Counted from the stretch's first letter, positions 40,429-50,614 are shown. The stretch: 64,000 bases of DNA from Prevotella sp. AGR2160 (GCF_000424185.1 NZ_AUJK01000002.1:124001-188000), one strand, 5' to 3'. The notes: a model not told the origin generated them from the letters alone. Program-made: numbers and translations.

Positions 40429-41154
40429 CTATTCCGGATCGGCAACCAAATTGTCGAGATCGATAATCCTCAGTTCCAACGCCCTGACAACAAGGCGTGT
40501 GGCATTGACACTGATGCCGTTATTGCCGTTGGGAAACAATTTCTGCACAAGTTCATTCTGACGCTTCTCCAGACTCTTCACACCGAAAGGCATGCCGCGG
40601 AGCTTCGTGATCTGCTCTTTCGTATAGCCGAGGGCGAGATGGCGCAGAAAGCGCTCGTCATACTCGTCTATCTCATAGTCTACCAACGCCTCCTGATGCA
40701 TGAGCTGCTGATTGACACTCTGTTTGAAACGCTCCACGATCTTCTCCAAGATGGGTTGGTTGAAGACCATTCGCTTGCCGTTCATGCAGGCTGTCACGTC
40801 ATCTCTGGTCAGCATCTCACCACTCTTCAGTATAATGCCGTCACATCCGGCATCAAGAACATCTACCCATAACTTCTCATTGAGGATCTCTCCCGTGAAA
40901 ATCAAGACTTTCACTTGCGGATACATCTCTTTCGTCTGGCGGCAGATCTCAACGCCTACCGTCGTCGAACCGCCGAGGCCAAGATCCAACAACACCAGAT
41001 CGGGAAGACTCTGCTTGATGAGCTTCCAATAGGCCGGCTCTGAATCGGCCGTACCGATAATTTCCGCCTCGGGGATATCATTCCGGAATATTCCTTCTGT
41101 GCCTTTGAGTTCCAGAGGGACATCCTCCACGATGATCACTTTAAATTTTTCCAT
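40429..41154 (-). CDS. Response regulator paired with the large sensor kinase
   Basis: A 241-residue response regulator. The receiver domain occupies 1-125: VIIVEDVPLEL (acidic pair near residues 10-11), phospho-acceptor Asp in LVLLDLGLGG near residue 57, Thr in VLIFTGE and Lys in GIILKSGE. The C-terminal part (about 150-241, HLALGYTKEQITKLRGMPFG and following) looks like a LuxR-type or related helix-turn-helix. The gene overlaps the end of the kinase gene by 19 bases, so translation is coupled. It is expected to control genes in response to the kinase; no target site is evident. Confidence 0.83.
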   Translation of the reverse strand: MEKFKVIIVEDVPLELKGTEGIFRNDIPEAEIIGTADSEPAYWKLIKQSLPDLVLLDLGLGGSTTVGVEICRQTKEMYPQVKVLIFTGEILNEKLWVDVLDAGCDGIILKSGEMLTRDDVTACMNGKRMVFNQPILEKIVERFKQSVNQQLMHQEALVDYEIDEYDERFLRHLALGYTKEQITKLRGMPFGVKSLEKRQNELVQKLFPNGNNGISVNATRLVVRALELRIIDLDNLVADPE

Positions 41155-44100
41155 ATCTGTTTGGCTAATATAAGTTCTATATTCATTCCGCCCTGTCCGC
41201 CAACCCTGGCACTGATGCCACAGCCACGGAGATTGGTCACCTCGCCCACCTCACGTACGATCTGACGACAGAGCAGAAAACGGAGATCTACCGTACGTGG
41301 GGTAAAGAGGTTATTACATTGCTCTTCCGTAAGACTCATCTTGGGGAAAGGCACCCGAACATGTACATAGTTGGACTGCTGATGCGGATTTTCTACAACC
41401 TCGCTCTCTCCTCCTCCCATCTGTTTCAGAAGGGTAAAGAGATAGGTCAGCATCGACGGGTCATAGCGTACATAACTATTCACTTCCCTCATGGCCTGGG
41501 CTGAAAGAAGGGAGTAAAGTTGGATATAGTAGTCAACGAGCTGACGAAGGTCTTCCACGGAAGTCTCTCCTTCCTCATCAATGAGTTGACGAATGCGGGA
41601 AGGATAATACATCGTCTCATGCTTCAGGGCACTCAGACAGTTGTCAAGGATAGCATTGGAAATATGCAGACGACCATTCTCATACTGCAGCCGCAGCCGC
41701 TCATCTTGCGCCAGTTGCAGTTCTTGCTCCCGGTTCTTGTCGTCGGCAATACCTTTCTCCAACGATGCCGTAATCTCCCTGACGACAGCATCCAGACGGT
41801 CTATCGTCTTCTGAGCCCGGCGGCCGCCGACATGGATATGATTGCGGGAATCCCATATCTTACGGATCTTCCGAAGCCGTTCCTCATCGCTCATCTTCTC
41901 ATCCATGAGGATGCCGTTGATCGTCCTCACACGTTCCAGACAAAAACGGTAGAAGAGTTGATGACGATAATAGGCAAAATAGAAAATCGGAAAGATCGAA
42001 AACAACAATAGAATAAGAAGAACGATGGATACCGTCTTCGAATTCTCGGTCTTCTGCATCACCTTCACATAACTGTCAAGACTGTTATCGGCCGAACAAG
42101 CCCGGAAGAGAGAGGTGTAGATCTTGTTGTTATACTCATAGAGGGTCCACCGGTGCAGAGCGAGGGCTGCTACGGCACTCTCATTCCTGATGTCAAGGAT
42201 AATAGAATAATCGGCTTTGAGACGGTCCCTGTACCAGCGGATCTCTGCGGGGACAACTTCATGTCCAAAAGCTACAAGCGTATCCGTACTCTGAGGTCGC
42301 TGCTTCCGATACCAAAGGTTCAGCTCATGACGGGCAGAGTCTGCAAAGGCGAGCGTACGGCCATAAGTACCACGGATGTTACAGAAATAGGCTGAGTCTG
42401 CATACGCTGCCGCCTTTCTGACCACTGCGGGTACTGACCGCGGTATATTACGCTGACGAAAGGCCGTCTTATCGCCCCAGGCTTTCGGCATGAACGAAAG
42501 GAAGACGAACAGAAGCATCGTCAATGTCCGAATGACGCCCTTGGGAAGTCTGAAGGAGATCTCCGTGCCCCTTCCCTTCTCCGAACTTGCTTGTATGACG
42601 CAACCGGAGAAGAATGGACTGATCTTCTTGTATTTTTCGATGATTCCCTTACAGTTCAGAAGGCCAAAGCCATGGTGCTGTGACAACGGATCATCGACAA
42701 TAGGCTTATGGTCGAAAAGATGGGACACTTGATCCTCTGTCATGCCACAGCCATCATCAGCCACCGAGAGCACAACCATATTTCCATCCTCTCGGGCACT
42801 GATATGAACATGCCCGCCTTGCGAGGTGAATTTCCGGGCATTGTCAGCGAGGGTATTCAACATAAAGAGAGTAAGCGTACGGTCGGCTTTTACTACCGCT
42901 TTCGATGGATCAATCTCCAAGGAGATACCCTTTTGACGGAAAGAGAATGCTCCTTTGGCAACGATATCGAAGAGCCCCTGGATGGAAAAACTCTCAATAT
43001 GCAGACTCAGTTGCCCCTGACGCAACTGGATCCAACGGGTCAGCACGGCATTATCGGCATTGATCTCATCGGTAAGCTCAGAGATATACTCGAAGCGCTG
43101 ATGCCGAACTTCCTCACGCTCTTCTCCTTGCTGCAGACGGTCCACCTCGTGGATAATCCGTTCAATTAAGGGGATGATCGAATTGACAAGTTCTATCTTC
43201 GCACGCTGTTCGAGATGGCGCTCCTTACCCAGCATGACGCGACGGCGGAGAACCTCCTGGTCTTCCTGTAACTCCTCTCGACGGTCCTCATATTCTTCTA
43301 CATGACGTTCACGCTCCTGCTGCCATTGCTGAAGGGGCTCAAGGAGTTGGGCGGCGGAATAGCGACGGTCCGCATGATGACGCATCCTTCCCAATACGAT
43401 AAGGAACGTGGAGACGAGGATGATGGCGGCAATAACGGCAGCAATCATCCAGTTCAGTTGGACCACGCTCTGGCCCAGTTGAGCTGCACGGGCTTCCAGA
43501 AGGCGATCCTGACGCGTACGCTCCTGAAGGTCAAGATAAATGTTTCGGTTATAATCGCTCATCGGCTTGTTATCCATTGCCGAATAGACGATACTCAGCT
43601 GTTCACGGATAGAGGCCACAAGGTCGGGGGCCTGATTGATAGCCTTGTCGGCAAGGGCATCCTCCAGACAGATGCCTGCCGAACGATTATCCCCTATTCC
43701 ACGGTAACATTGCGCCAGCGTACGGTAAGCACCGGCAATCTGATAGACATCGCCGTATGTCGTGAAAAGTTCCAGAGAACGTTGGGCAAGGTTGCCGGCA
43801 AGGAGACTGTCGGGCATATTGCCGGTATTGAGGTAGTTAAACGCCGGGAGGTTGTTGTTGAACAACATCTTTCCCGTATGCGGCGCCATGAGATGCTCAC
43901 TGATGGCCTGAAGACTGTTGGCCACCCAAAAAGATTGATCTGAACTAACGGCGAGAAGATAACATTCCATGAGATAGTTAAACTCATCCTGCGCCGTCTG
44001 CTCCTGGGTATTACGGGTAATAAATCCGCCGGCTCCTATATTATAAAGGTAATCGAGATACTGCGCCGTGTCTTGTTTCACCTCCTCGGGATCGATGTCG

Positions 44101-44606
44101 GCAAGCGCTTGGGCTACTTGGAGCGGTTGACCGATATAATAAAAATAGGTGGAACTGACAATGCCGTATTCTGAACGGGCATAAATCATACGGCGACGGG
44201 AACGGTCGTCAAGGTCGTTACGCTCCTCATCAATACGGGCAAGAAGCTGGCAGGCATGTTCACGATAAGTATAGAAATCTTTGTTGCGAGACTGACGCTG
44301 ACAGAGCCGCATGGACTGAATATCGGCGATGAGCTGTTCGATCTCGTTATTCGTCGTTTTTCTTACTTCATGGAGAAGCTCCTCGGCATGAGAATATTTC
44401 ATGCGCATGATATCAACAAAGGCAAGATTATTCAAGGCTTCGGCACGTCCCGTGGAATAACCTTCCGAAAGCGAATAGGCCCGACGCGCCAGAACGGCGG
44501 TGGAATCGAGGTTCTTATAATGAAAAGCATAAGAACGACTGTTCAGCCGGTCAACGGTCTCCTGATGGGCCGGCAAACAGGCTGAAAAAAGGAGCAGTGT
44601 CATCAT
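41136..44606 (-). CDS. Large tandem-module sensor histidine kinase (DUF5112/DUF5113 type)
   Basis: An 1156-residue membrane kinase. Residues 1-10 end in a lipobox-like LLFSAC, then a TPR-rich extracytoplasmic domain (about 20-380), membrane segment 386-406, coiled coil 410-500 with a candidate DHp (ERIIHEVDR), and a complete HATPase (N box NTLADNARK near 585, DDGCGM 617-622, GFGLL 646-650, GRGTEISFRLP near 678). A signal-peptide-like segment (691-711), a second extracytoplasmic domain, membrane segment 859-880, a second H-box (LKHETMYYPSRI, His 996) and a degenerate ATPase-like end (LLCRQIVREVGE) follow. The start at 44606 is preferred because upstream codons overlap eda. It ends inside the start of the response regulator gene. 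Confidence 0.8.
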   Translation of the reverse strand: MMTLLLFSACLPAHQETVDRLNSRSYAFHYKNLDSTAVLARRAYSLSEGYSTGRAEALNNLAFVDIMRMKYSHAEELLHEVRKTTNNEIEQLIADIQSMRLCQRQSRNKDFYTYREHACQLLARIDEERNDLDDRSRRRMIYARSEYGIVSSTYFYYIGQPLQVAQALADIDPEEVKQDTAQYLDYLYNIGAGGFITRNTQEQTAQDEFNYLMECYLLAVSSDQSFWVANSLQAISEHLMAPHTGKMLFNNNLPAFNYLNTGNMPDSLLAGNLAQRSLELFTTYGDVYQIAGAYRTLAQCYRGIGDNRSAGICLEDALADKAINQAPDLVASIREQLSIVYSAMDNKPMSDYNRNIYLDLQERTRQDRLLEARAAQLGQSVVQLNWMIAAVIAAIILVSTFLIVLGRMRHHADRRYSAAQLLEPLQQWQQERERHVEEYEDRREELQEDQEVLRRRVMLGKERHLEQRAKIELVNSIIPLIERIIHEVDRLQQGEEREEVRHQRFEYISELTDEINADNAVLTRWIQLRQGQLSLHIESFSIQGLFDIVAKGAFSFRQKGISLEIDPSKAVVKADRTLTLFMLNTLADNARKFTSQGGHVHISAREDGNMVVLSVADDGCGMTEDQVSHLFDHKPIVDDPLSQHHGFGLLNCKGIIEKYKKISPFFSGCVIQASSEKGRGTEISFRLPKGVIRTLTMLLFVFLSFMPKAWGDKTAFRQRNIPRSVPAVVRKAAAYADSAYFCNIRGTYGRTLAFADSARHELNLWYRKQRPQSTDTLVAFGHEVVPAEIRWYRDRLKADYSIILDIRNESAVAALALHRWTLYEYNNKIYTSLFRACSADNSLDSYVKVMQKTENSKTVSIVLLILLLFSIFPIFYFAYYRHQLFYRFCLERVRTINGILMDEKMSDEERLRKIRKIWDSRNHIHVGGRRAQKTIDRLDAVVREITASLEKGIADDKNREQELQLAQDERLRLQYENGRLHISNAILDNCLSALKHETMYYPSRIRQLIDEEGETSVEDLRQLVDYYIQLYSLLSAQAMREVNSYVRYDPSMLTYLFTLLKQMGGGESEVVENPHQQSNYVHVRVPFPKMSLTEEQCNNLFTPRTVDLRFLLCRQIVREVGEVTNLRGCGISARVGGQGGMNIELILAKQIWKNLK

Positions 44607-44643
44607 CACCGGGATGATGACACTACTGATCAAGAAAAATGCG

Positions 44644-45315
44644 TTATGCGCGTGCTTCCCGGATATATCCAAGAGCTTCCACACATTTATCGGTGATGGC
44701 CTGCCAGTTCTTGGCAGCGATGACCTCCTTCGGGAAGAGCTTTGAGCCCATTCCGACACAGAGCACACCAGCCTTGATCCACTCCGTGAGGTTCTCACGG
44801 GTAGGAGCGACGGCACCGGTCACCATGATATTGCTCCAACGCAGCGGAGCGAGGACATTCTTCACGAAAGACGGGCCACCGACATTACCGGCGGGGAACA
44901 CCTTCGTCACATCACAGCCAAGGGCCTGGGCAGCACTGATCTCGCTGACACTGCCGCAGCCGGGGGAGTAAGGCACGAGGCGACGGTTGCAGACGGGCGC
45001 AATCTCCGGCACAAAGTTCGGTCCAACGATGAAGTTGGCACCCAACTGGAGATAAAGAGATGCCGTGGGGGCATCTATAACGGTACCTGCACCAAGGATA
45101 AGCTCAGGACACTCCTTGGCAGCCCATTTCACGAGCTCTCCAAAGACCTCATGAGCGAAATCACCGCGGTTGGTAAACTCGAAGACGCGTACGCCTCCAT
45201 CATAACAGGCCTTGATGACATGCTTACAGATGTCAAGGTCACTATTGAAGAATACCGGTACCATCCCGGTCTCCTTCATGGCTGTTAATACTTGTACTTT
45301 ATTGAATCTTGCCAT
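44644..45315 (-). CDS. eda: KDPG aldolase (2-dehydro-3-deoxy-6-phosphogluconate aldolase)
   Basis: A 223-residue class I aldolase that splits KDPG into pyruvate and glyceraldehyde 3-phosphate, and may also act on 4-hydroxy-2-oxoglutarate. [20 protein letters not shown], the [13 protein letters not shown] strand with catalytic Glu region near residue 45, [33 protein letters not shown], and the Schiff-base lysine in [19 protein letters not shown] near residue 136. The frame opens 9 codons earlier, but MARFNK at 45315 is the usual N-terminus. It is the last enzyme of the locus, 59 bases after kdgK. Confidence 0.92.
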   Translation of the reverse strand: MARFNKVQVLTAMKETGMVPVFFNSDLDICKHVIKACYDGGVRVFEFTNRGDFAHEVFGELVKWAAKECPELILGAGTVIDAPTASLYLQLGANFIVGPNFVPEIAPVCNRRLVPYSPGCGSVSEISAAQALGCDVTKVFPAGNVGGPSFVKNVLAPLRWSNIMVTGAVAPTRENLTEWIKAGVLCVGMGSKLFPKEVIAAKNWQAITDKCVEALGYIREARA

Positions 45316-45374
45316 TATTTTCTGTTTTTTGTTGCCCCCCATTTCCTGGCGGGCGAAGTCTCTATTGTGAGCTA

Positions 45375-46400
45375 TTACCGCTGTACGCGGCCGTTGGCGT
45401 TTCCGCCTGCCAGGCTCTCCACCTCAGCAGCACTGACGAGGTTGAAATCACCGGGGATGGTATGCTTGAGAGCTGAAGCAGCAACCGCAAACTCAAGGGC
45501 CTCACCCTGTGTCTCCTTCGTCAACAAGCCATGGATCAAGCCACCGGCGAAAGAGTCGCCGCCACCGACACGGTCAATGATCGGGTTGATATCGTAGTGC
45601 TTGCTCTGATAGAATTCCTTACCATTATAGATAAGAGCCTTCCATCCATTATGGGTGGCACTGAGGGACTCACGGAGCGTAGAGACAACATACTTGAAGC
45701 CGAACTCCTTCATCATTCCCTGGAAAATGCCATAATAACCCTCGGCATCCGTCTTTCCACCTTCTACATCTGCCTCCGGTTTAAAACCAAGACAGAGCTG
45801 GGCATCCTCTTCGTTACCAATACATACATCAACATATTTCATCAGTGGGCGCATGATACTGATGGCCTTCTCTGATGTCCACAGTTTCTTGCGGAAGTTA
45901 AGATCCACACTCACCGTTACGCCATGGCGCTTGGCAGCCTCGCAAGCCAGACGGGTTAACTCAGCAGCCTTGTCACTGATAGCCGGCGTGATACCACTCC
46001 AATGGAACCAACGGGCACCCTCCATGATCTTGTCGAAGTCGAAATCTTCCGGGTCGGCCTCGGCAATAGCACTGTGAGCACGGTCGTAGATCACCTTTGA
46101 AGGACGCATGCTTGCACCGGTCTCCGCATAGTAAAGACCCACACGGTCTCCACCGCGGGCGATAAAGTCTGTGTGCACACCATAACGGCGCAGCGCATTG
46201 ACAGCAATCTGGCCAATCTCATGGGCCGGCAACTTACTGACGAAATAGGCATCGTGACCATAGTTGGCCAAACTCACGGCAACATTTGCCTCTCCACCAC
46301 CAGGAATAATCCGGAAAGTGTCTGTCTGAATGAAACGGTCATTTGCCTCAGGTGAGAGCCGAAGCATAATCTCACCGAATGTAACAATTTTCGAACTCAT
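45375..46400 (-). CDS. kdgK: 2-dehydro-3-deoxygluconokinase (PfkB family)
   Basis: A 341-residue ribokinase-family sugar kinase that phosphorylates KDG to KDPG. N-terminal [20 protein letters not shown], the [15 protein letters not shown] motif near residue 33 that binds the sugar acid, DLNFRKKLW near residue 168, and the ATP/anion-hole motif [17 protein letters not shown] near residue 276 with the catalytic Asp. Promoter TATTTTTG on the minus strand at 46452-46459. Partner of eda downstream and of the divergent uxaA. Confidence 0.92.
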   Translation of the reverse strand: MSSKIVTFGEIMLRLSPEANDRFIQTDTFRIIPGGGEANVAVSLANYGHDAYFVSKLPAHEIGQIAVNALRRYGVHTDFIARGGDRVGLYYAETGASMRPSKVIYDRAHSAIAEADPEDFDFDKIMEGARWFHWSGITPAISDKAAELTRLACEAAKRHGVTVSVDLNFRKKLWTSEKAISIMRPLMKYVDVCIGNEEDAQLCLGFKPEADVEGGKTDAEGYYGIFQGMMKEFGFKYVVSTLRESLSATHNGWKALIYNGKEFYQSKHYDINPIIDRVGGGDSFAGGLIHGLLTKETQGEALEFAVAASALKHTIPGDFNLVSAAEVESLAGGNANGRVQR

Positions 46401-46451
46401 TTTTTGAAATGTTTTAAATTAGTGAAGTCTCTTTGTTTGCTATTTACACCG

Positions 46452-46495
46452 CAAAAATAGGAATATTTTCACAGACAACGAAATATTTTCAAAGA
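46452..46495 (-). promoter_or_regulatory. kdgK-eda promoter with direct repeats
   Basis: TATTTTTG on the minus strand at 46452-46459. ATATTTTCA occurs twice on the plus strand (about 46463 and 46487), centred on the expected -33 region, a candidate operator for the adjacent LacI-type regulator. Confidence 0.45.
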
Positions 46496-46553
46496 AAAGT
46501 GTGTTTTTTATGAAAAAAAAGGCTGTGCTCTCGCACAATTCAAAGTTTTTTCC

Positions 46554-46561
46554 TATTTTTG
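46554..46561 (+). promoter_or_regulatory. -7 element of the LacI-type regulator
   Basis: TATTTTTG on the plus strand, 85 bases upstream of ATG 46646; the intergenic region is shared with kdgK. Confidence 0.5.
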
Positions 46562-46645
46562 CACTCAAATAGGTGTAATGTGTGCGACCACACAGGGCTT
46601 TCATCAGCTACTGGTTGTGGAAAGCACAGACAAACAAGAAAAAGA

Positions 46646-47710
46646 ATGACCACAAGAATCAGAATCAAAGACATTGCCGTGCGCGCCGGTGTCTCCGTCG
46701 GTACCGTCGACCGCGTGCTACACAATCGTCCGAATGTATCCAAGCCGGCACGGGAGAAAGTGGAACAGGCGCTGAAGGAAATGGACTATCAGCCCAACAT
46801 GTATGCCAGTGCCCTTGCTTACAACAAGAATTATCGCTTCGTCATGCTCATGCCACGGCACGAAAGCGAAGCCTATTGGGAAGAAATCGAGGACGGCGCA
46901 CATAAATGTGAGGATACCCGACGGGACTTCCATATTGCCGTAGACATCAAGTATTACCAACGCTTCAACGAAGGATCCTTTGCACAGACGGCACAGACCA
47001 TTATTGCTGAGAAACCTGACGGCGTCGTCGTTGTTCCCACGCAGCTCGACGTCACACAGACTTTCACCAACCAGCTCCACGACTTGCAGATCCCTTTCAT
47101 CCTGCTCGACTCCTATATGCCGGACCTCCGCCCATTGGCTTTCTACGGACAGGACTCGTTTGCCTCCGGCTATTTCGCCGCAAAGATGCTCATGCTCATC
47201 GCTTCAAAAGAGAAGGAAATTATGATCATGAAACATACCAAAGACGGCAAGGTCGTTAGCAAGCAGCAGGACAACCGAGAAGTGGGGTTCCGCCATTATA
47301 TGACGGACCATTTTCCACAGGTCAAAATCACAGAACTCCATCTTCCCATCGGTGGCTCACGAAAAGAATATGATGCCATCCTGGAGGAGTTCTTCACGAC
47401 TCACCCTAATGTCCACCATTGTATCACGATGTGCTCTAAGGCACATCTCGTGGGGACTTTCCTTCTGAAGACCAACCGCCGTGATATTCAAATCATGGGT
47501 TACGACATGGTGAACAAGAATGCTGAATGTCTGCGTGAGGGAAGTATATCCTTCCTCATCGCCCAACACGCCTACCAACAAGGCTATTCGTGCATCGACG
47601 CACTCTTTAAAGCCATCGTACTGAAGAAGAAGGTGACGCCTGTGAACTACATGCCTATCGAACTTCTCTGCCGCGAGAACGAACAGTTCTACCGCCGTAC
47701 CCAACTCTGA
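46646..47710 (+). CDS. LacI-family transcriptional regulator
   Basis: A 354-residue regulator. IRIKDIAVRAGVSVGTVDRV and LHNRPNVSKPAREKVEQAL (residues 5-45) form the LacI helix-turn-helix and hinge, and the rest is a periplasmic-binding-protein fold (VMLMPRHESEAYWEEIEDGA, GVVVVPTQLD, IPFILLDSYMPDL, GQDSFASGYFAAKML). MTTRIRIK at 46646 is chosen; upstream codons overlap the promoter. The DRVLHN variant of the hinge suggests the Bacteroidetes branch that senses a sugar acid. Its position between kdgK-eda and uxaA suggests control of hexuronate catabolism; the ligand is not known. Confidence 0.9.
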   Translation: MTTRIRIKDIAVRAGVSVGTVDRVLHNRPNVSKPAREKVEQALKEMDYQPNMYASALAYNKNYRFVMLMPRHESEAYWEEIEDGAHKCEDTRRDFHIAVDIKYYQRFNEGSFAQTAQTIIAEKPDGVVVVPTQLDVTQTFTNQLHDLQIPFILLDSYMPDLRPLAFYGQDSFASGYFAAKMLMLIASKEKEIMIMKHTKDGKVVSKQQDNREVGFRHYMTDHFPQVKITELHLPIGGSRKEYDAILEEFFTTHPNVHHCITMCSKAHLVGTFLLKTNRRDIQIMGYDMVNKNAECLREGSISFLIAQHAYQQGYSCIDALFKAIVLKKKVTPVNYMPIELLCRENEQFYRRTQL

Positions 47711-47812
47711 CACCCCTATATATAATAAGGTGTAATCCCTATATCACGAGTCATCTATCGCAAGCTATAAAATCTATAGTGAGCTATCAAACAACTACAA
47801 AACTATATCACT

Positions 47813-49312
47813 ATGCAAACAAAAAGTTTTATCAAGATCAATCCGCAGGAGGACAATGTGGTCGTCCTGCTGCGTCCTTTTAAAGAAGGAGAAGAGATCC
47901 ATGTCGACGGAACAACGATCACCGTCCGCCAGGACACGCCGCAGGGGCATAAGATTCTGCTCCGTGACCTCAAGGCAGGCGACCAAGTCATCAAATATGG
48001 CTTCCCCATCGGTCATCTGCGGGAAGACCTGAAAGCCGGACAGTGGGTTAATGAGAACAATCTCAAAACCAATCTCGCCGGCGAGCTTACTTACACCTAT
48101 CATCCCTACCCCATCTCCCTGGCTATCGCTGACGACCATCGCACTTTCGAGGGTTTTGTCCGTAAGAACGGGGAAGTAGGAACGCGAAATGAGATATGGA
48201 TCGTGCCCACCGTGGGCTGTGTCAACGGCATCGCCGAACGGCTGGCTGCACGACTGAAAGAAGAGACAGACCTGGAAGGCATCGATGATGTGAAGGCCTG
48301 GATTCATAACTATGGCTGCTCACAGCTCAGCGGTGATCATGAGAACACGCGGAAGATTCTTCGCGACGTCTGTCTCCATCCGAATGCCGGTGCCGTCCTC
48401 GTTCTCGGCCTCGGCTGCGAGAACAACCAGCCGCATGAGTTCATGAAACTCCTCGGTGACTACGATCAAGACCGTATCAAGCTCCTCGTCTCTCAGGAAG
48501 TAGATGGTGACGAGGTGGAAGCCGGCATGAAGATTCTGCGAGATCTCTATGAGAAAGCCCGTCAGGATCGCCGCCAGTCTGTTCCCCTGAGTAAGTTGCG
48601 TGTTGGATTGAAGTGCGGAGGCTCCGACGGCCTCAGCGGTATCACCGCCAACCCGCTCGTCGGCAAGTTCTCCGACTATCTCGTAGCCCAGGGAGGCACG
48701 ACGATTCTCACCGAAGTCCCTGAGATGTTCGGCGCAGAGACGATTCTGATGAACCGCTGCAAGACGCCGGAACTCTTCGACCAGACGGTGCATCTGATCA
48801 ACGACTTTAAGGAATACTTCCTTTCCCACGGCGAGCCTGTCGGCGAGAACCCCTCACCGGGAAATAAAGCAGGTGGTATCTCCACGCTAGAGGATAAAGC
48901 ACTCGGCTGTACGCAGAAGAGTGGCAAAGCCTATGTGTCCGGCGTCCTCGCCTATGGCGACCGCCTGCAGGAGAACGGATTGAACCTGTTGTCTGCACCG
49001 GGCAATGACCTCGTGGCCTCTACGGCCCTCGCCTCTGCCGGTTGCCAGCTTGTGCTCTTTACTACAGGACGCGGAACGCCCTTCGGCACCTTCGTTCCGA
49101 CGATGAAGATCTCGACGAACAGCCAGCTCTACGCCCGCAAGCCGAACTGGATCGACTTCAATGCCGGACAGCTCGTCGATGGCAAAGACTGGGATGAACT
49201 CTTGAAGGCTTTCACCGACAAGATCATCGCCGTTGCCAGTGGAGAGCGGGCCCGCAATGAAGAAAACGGATACCGCGAGATCGCCATCTTTAAGAATGGC
49301 GTGACGCTATAA
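47813..49312 (+). CDS. uxaA: Altronate dehydratase
   Basis: A 499-residue dehydratase of the UxaA family that converts D-altronate to KDG in galacturonate breakdown. The N-terminal SAF-like domain (1-95: VVVLLRPFKEGEEIHVDGTT, PQGHKILLRDLKAG) is fused to the catalytic part: GVGTRNEIWIV-like near residue 120, VLGLGCENNQPHEF, LKCGGSDGLSGITANP near residue 262, and STALASAGCQLVLFTTGRGT near residue 398. Full-length two-domain form. With kdgK and eda on the divergent side it completes altronate to pyruvate plus GAP. The nhaC gene follows 9 bases later, likely one operon. Confidence 0.93.
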   Translation: MQTKSFIKINPQEDNVVVLLRPFKEGEEIHVDGTTITVRQDTPQGHKILLRDLKAGDQVIKYGFPIGHLREDLKAGQWVNENNLKTNLAGELTYTYHPYPISLAIADDHRTFEGFVRKNGEVGTRNEIWIVPTVGCVNGIAERLAARLKEETDLEGIDDVKAWIHNYGCSQLSGDHENTRKILRDVCLHPNAGAVLVLGLGCENNQPHEFMKLLGDYDQDRIKLLVSQEVDGDEVEAGMKILRDLYEKARQDRRQSVPLSKLRVGLKCGGSDGLSGITANPLVGKFSDYLVAQGGTTILTEVPEMFGAETILMNRCKTPELFDQTVHLINDFKEYFLSHGEPVGENPSPGNKAGGISTLEDKALGCTQKSGKAYVSGVLAYGDRLQENGLNLLSAPGNDLVASTALASAGCQLVLFTTGRGTPFGTFVPTMKISTNSQLYARKPNWIDFNAGQLVDGKDWDELLKAFTDKIIAVASGERARNEENGYREIAIFKNGVTL

Positions 49313-49321
49313 TAATTATAT

Positions 49322-50614
49322 ATGAATACAAGAAGAGGATTACTGGCCTTGTCGCCACTGTTTTTACTGATCGTGTTCATCGTCATGTTCACCGTCTATT
49401 CGGTGGACAAGACCGATGACCAGCCCAACCTGTCACTGACGGTGGCATTCATGCTCTCGAGTATCTATGCCATCATCATCAGTGGTGGCATCCCCGTACG
49501 CCAACGAATAGATATGTTCAGCCGTGGCGCGGGGAGTGCCAACCTCATGCTCATGCTCTGGATCTATGTCCTCGCCGGTGCCTTCGCGGCATCGGCGAAG
49601 GGCATGGGAAGCATCGACGCTACCGTAAACGTAGCGTTGAACTATCTGCCGGCGAGCATGATCATGCCGGGTCTCTTCCTCGCTGCCTGCTTCATCTCTA
49701 CATCCATCGGCACGAGTGTCGGAACCGTCGTCGCCCTTGTCCCCATCGCCGCAGGCATCGCCCATACGACGGGCTCTAACGTAGCGCTGATGACAGCAGT
49801 CATCGTCGGCGGCGCCTATTTCGGTGACAACCTCTCGTTCATCTCCGACACGACGGTGGCAGCGACACAGAGTCAGGGCTGTAAGATGAGCGACAAATTC
49901 CGCGTCAACTTCCTCATCGTCCTTCCCGCAGCGATTCTCGTATTCATCATCTATGCTTTCATGGGACAAGGCGTGAAAAGTCCGGCCCACGTTCCCGCTG
50001 TCGACTTTGTGAAAGTCATACCCTATCTCGTCGTACTCATCACTGCCATTTGCGGTATAAACGTGCTGGCAGTGCTCACGATCGGCATCATTCTCTGTGG
50101 CGTGATTGGAATCTGCGAAGGTGACTACGGTCTCATTGGTTGGTTCGCCAATATGGGCGACGGTGTCCTCGGCATGGGCGAACTCGTCATCATTGCCATG
50201 ATGGCCGGTGGCATGTTGGAAATCATCCGTGCTAATGGCGGCATTGATTTCATCATTGAGAAAATCACGGCACATGTCCGCGGCAAGCGCGGCGCCGAGC
50301 TGTCCATTGCCGGACTGGTAAGTCTGGTGAATATCTGTACGGCCAACAATACTGTAGCCATCCTTACTGTCGGCAGTATATCCAAAAAGATCAGTGAAGA
50401 ATACCATCTCGACAACCGAAAGGTAGCAAGTATCCTTGATACTTTCTCTTGTTGCGTACAAGGTCTTATCCCTTACGGCGTACAGCTGTTGCTCGCTGCC
50501 GGACTGTCGAAGAGCAATCCGATGTCCATCATCACCTATTTATATTATCCGGCAGCAATAGGCATCGCCGCCCTCCTGGCCATCTTCCTGCGTTACCCGA
50601 AGAAATACAGTTAA
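49322..50614 (+). CDS. NhaC-type Na+/H+ antiporter family protein
   Basis: A 430-residue transporter with about ten to eleven hydrophobic segments. Family motifs: AGSANLMLMLWIYVLAGAF near residue 69, MPGLFLAACFISTSIGTSVG near residue 115, GGAYFGDNLSFISDTTVAAT near residue 160, and VNICTANNTVAILTVG near residue 340. It begins 9 bases after uxaA. In this context it may import the sugar acid or balance ions during its uptake; substrate is an inference. The family also contains amino-acid and malate/lactate exchangers. Confidence 0.8.
   Translation: MNTRRGLLALSPLFLLIVFIVMFTVYSVDKTDDQPNLSLTVAFMLSSIYAIIISGGIPVRQRIDMFSRGAGSANLMLMLWIYVLAGAFAASAKGMGSIDATVNVALNYLPASMIMPGLFLAACFISTSIGTSVGTVVALVPIAAGIAHTTGSNVALMTAVIVGGAYFGDNLSFISDTTVAATQSQGCKMSDKFRVNFLIVLPAAILVFIIYAFMGQGVKSPAHVPAVDFVKVIPYLVVLITAICGINVLAVLTIGIILCGVIGICEGDYGLIGWFANMGDGVLGMGELVIIAMMAGGMLEIIRANGGIDFIIEKITAHVRGKRGAELSIAGLVSLVNICTANNTVAILTVGSISKKISEEYHLDNRKVASILDTFSCCVQGLIPYGVQLLLAAGLSKSNPMSIITYLYYPAAIGIAALLAIFLRYPKKYS

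Noticed and set aside
44607..44816. Extended N-terminus of the large kinase
   Set aside because: It would overlap eda on the same strand and reads as a shadow frame; the lipobox-bearing start at 44606 is better.
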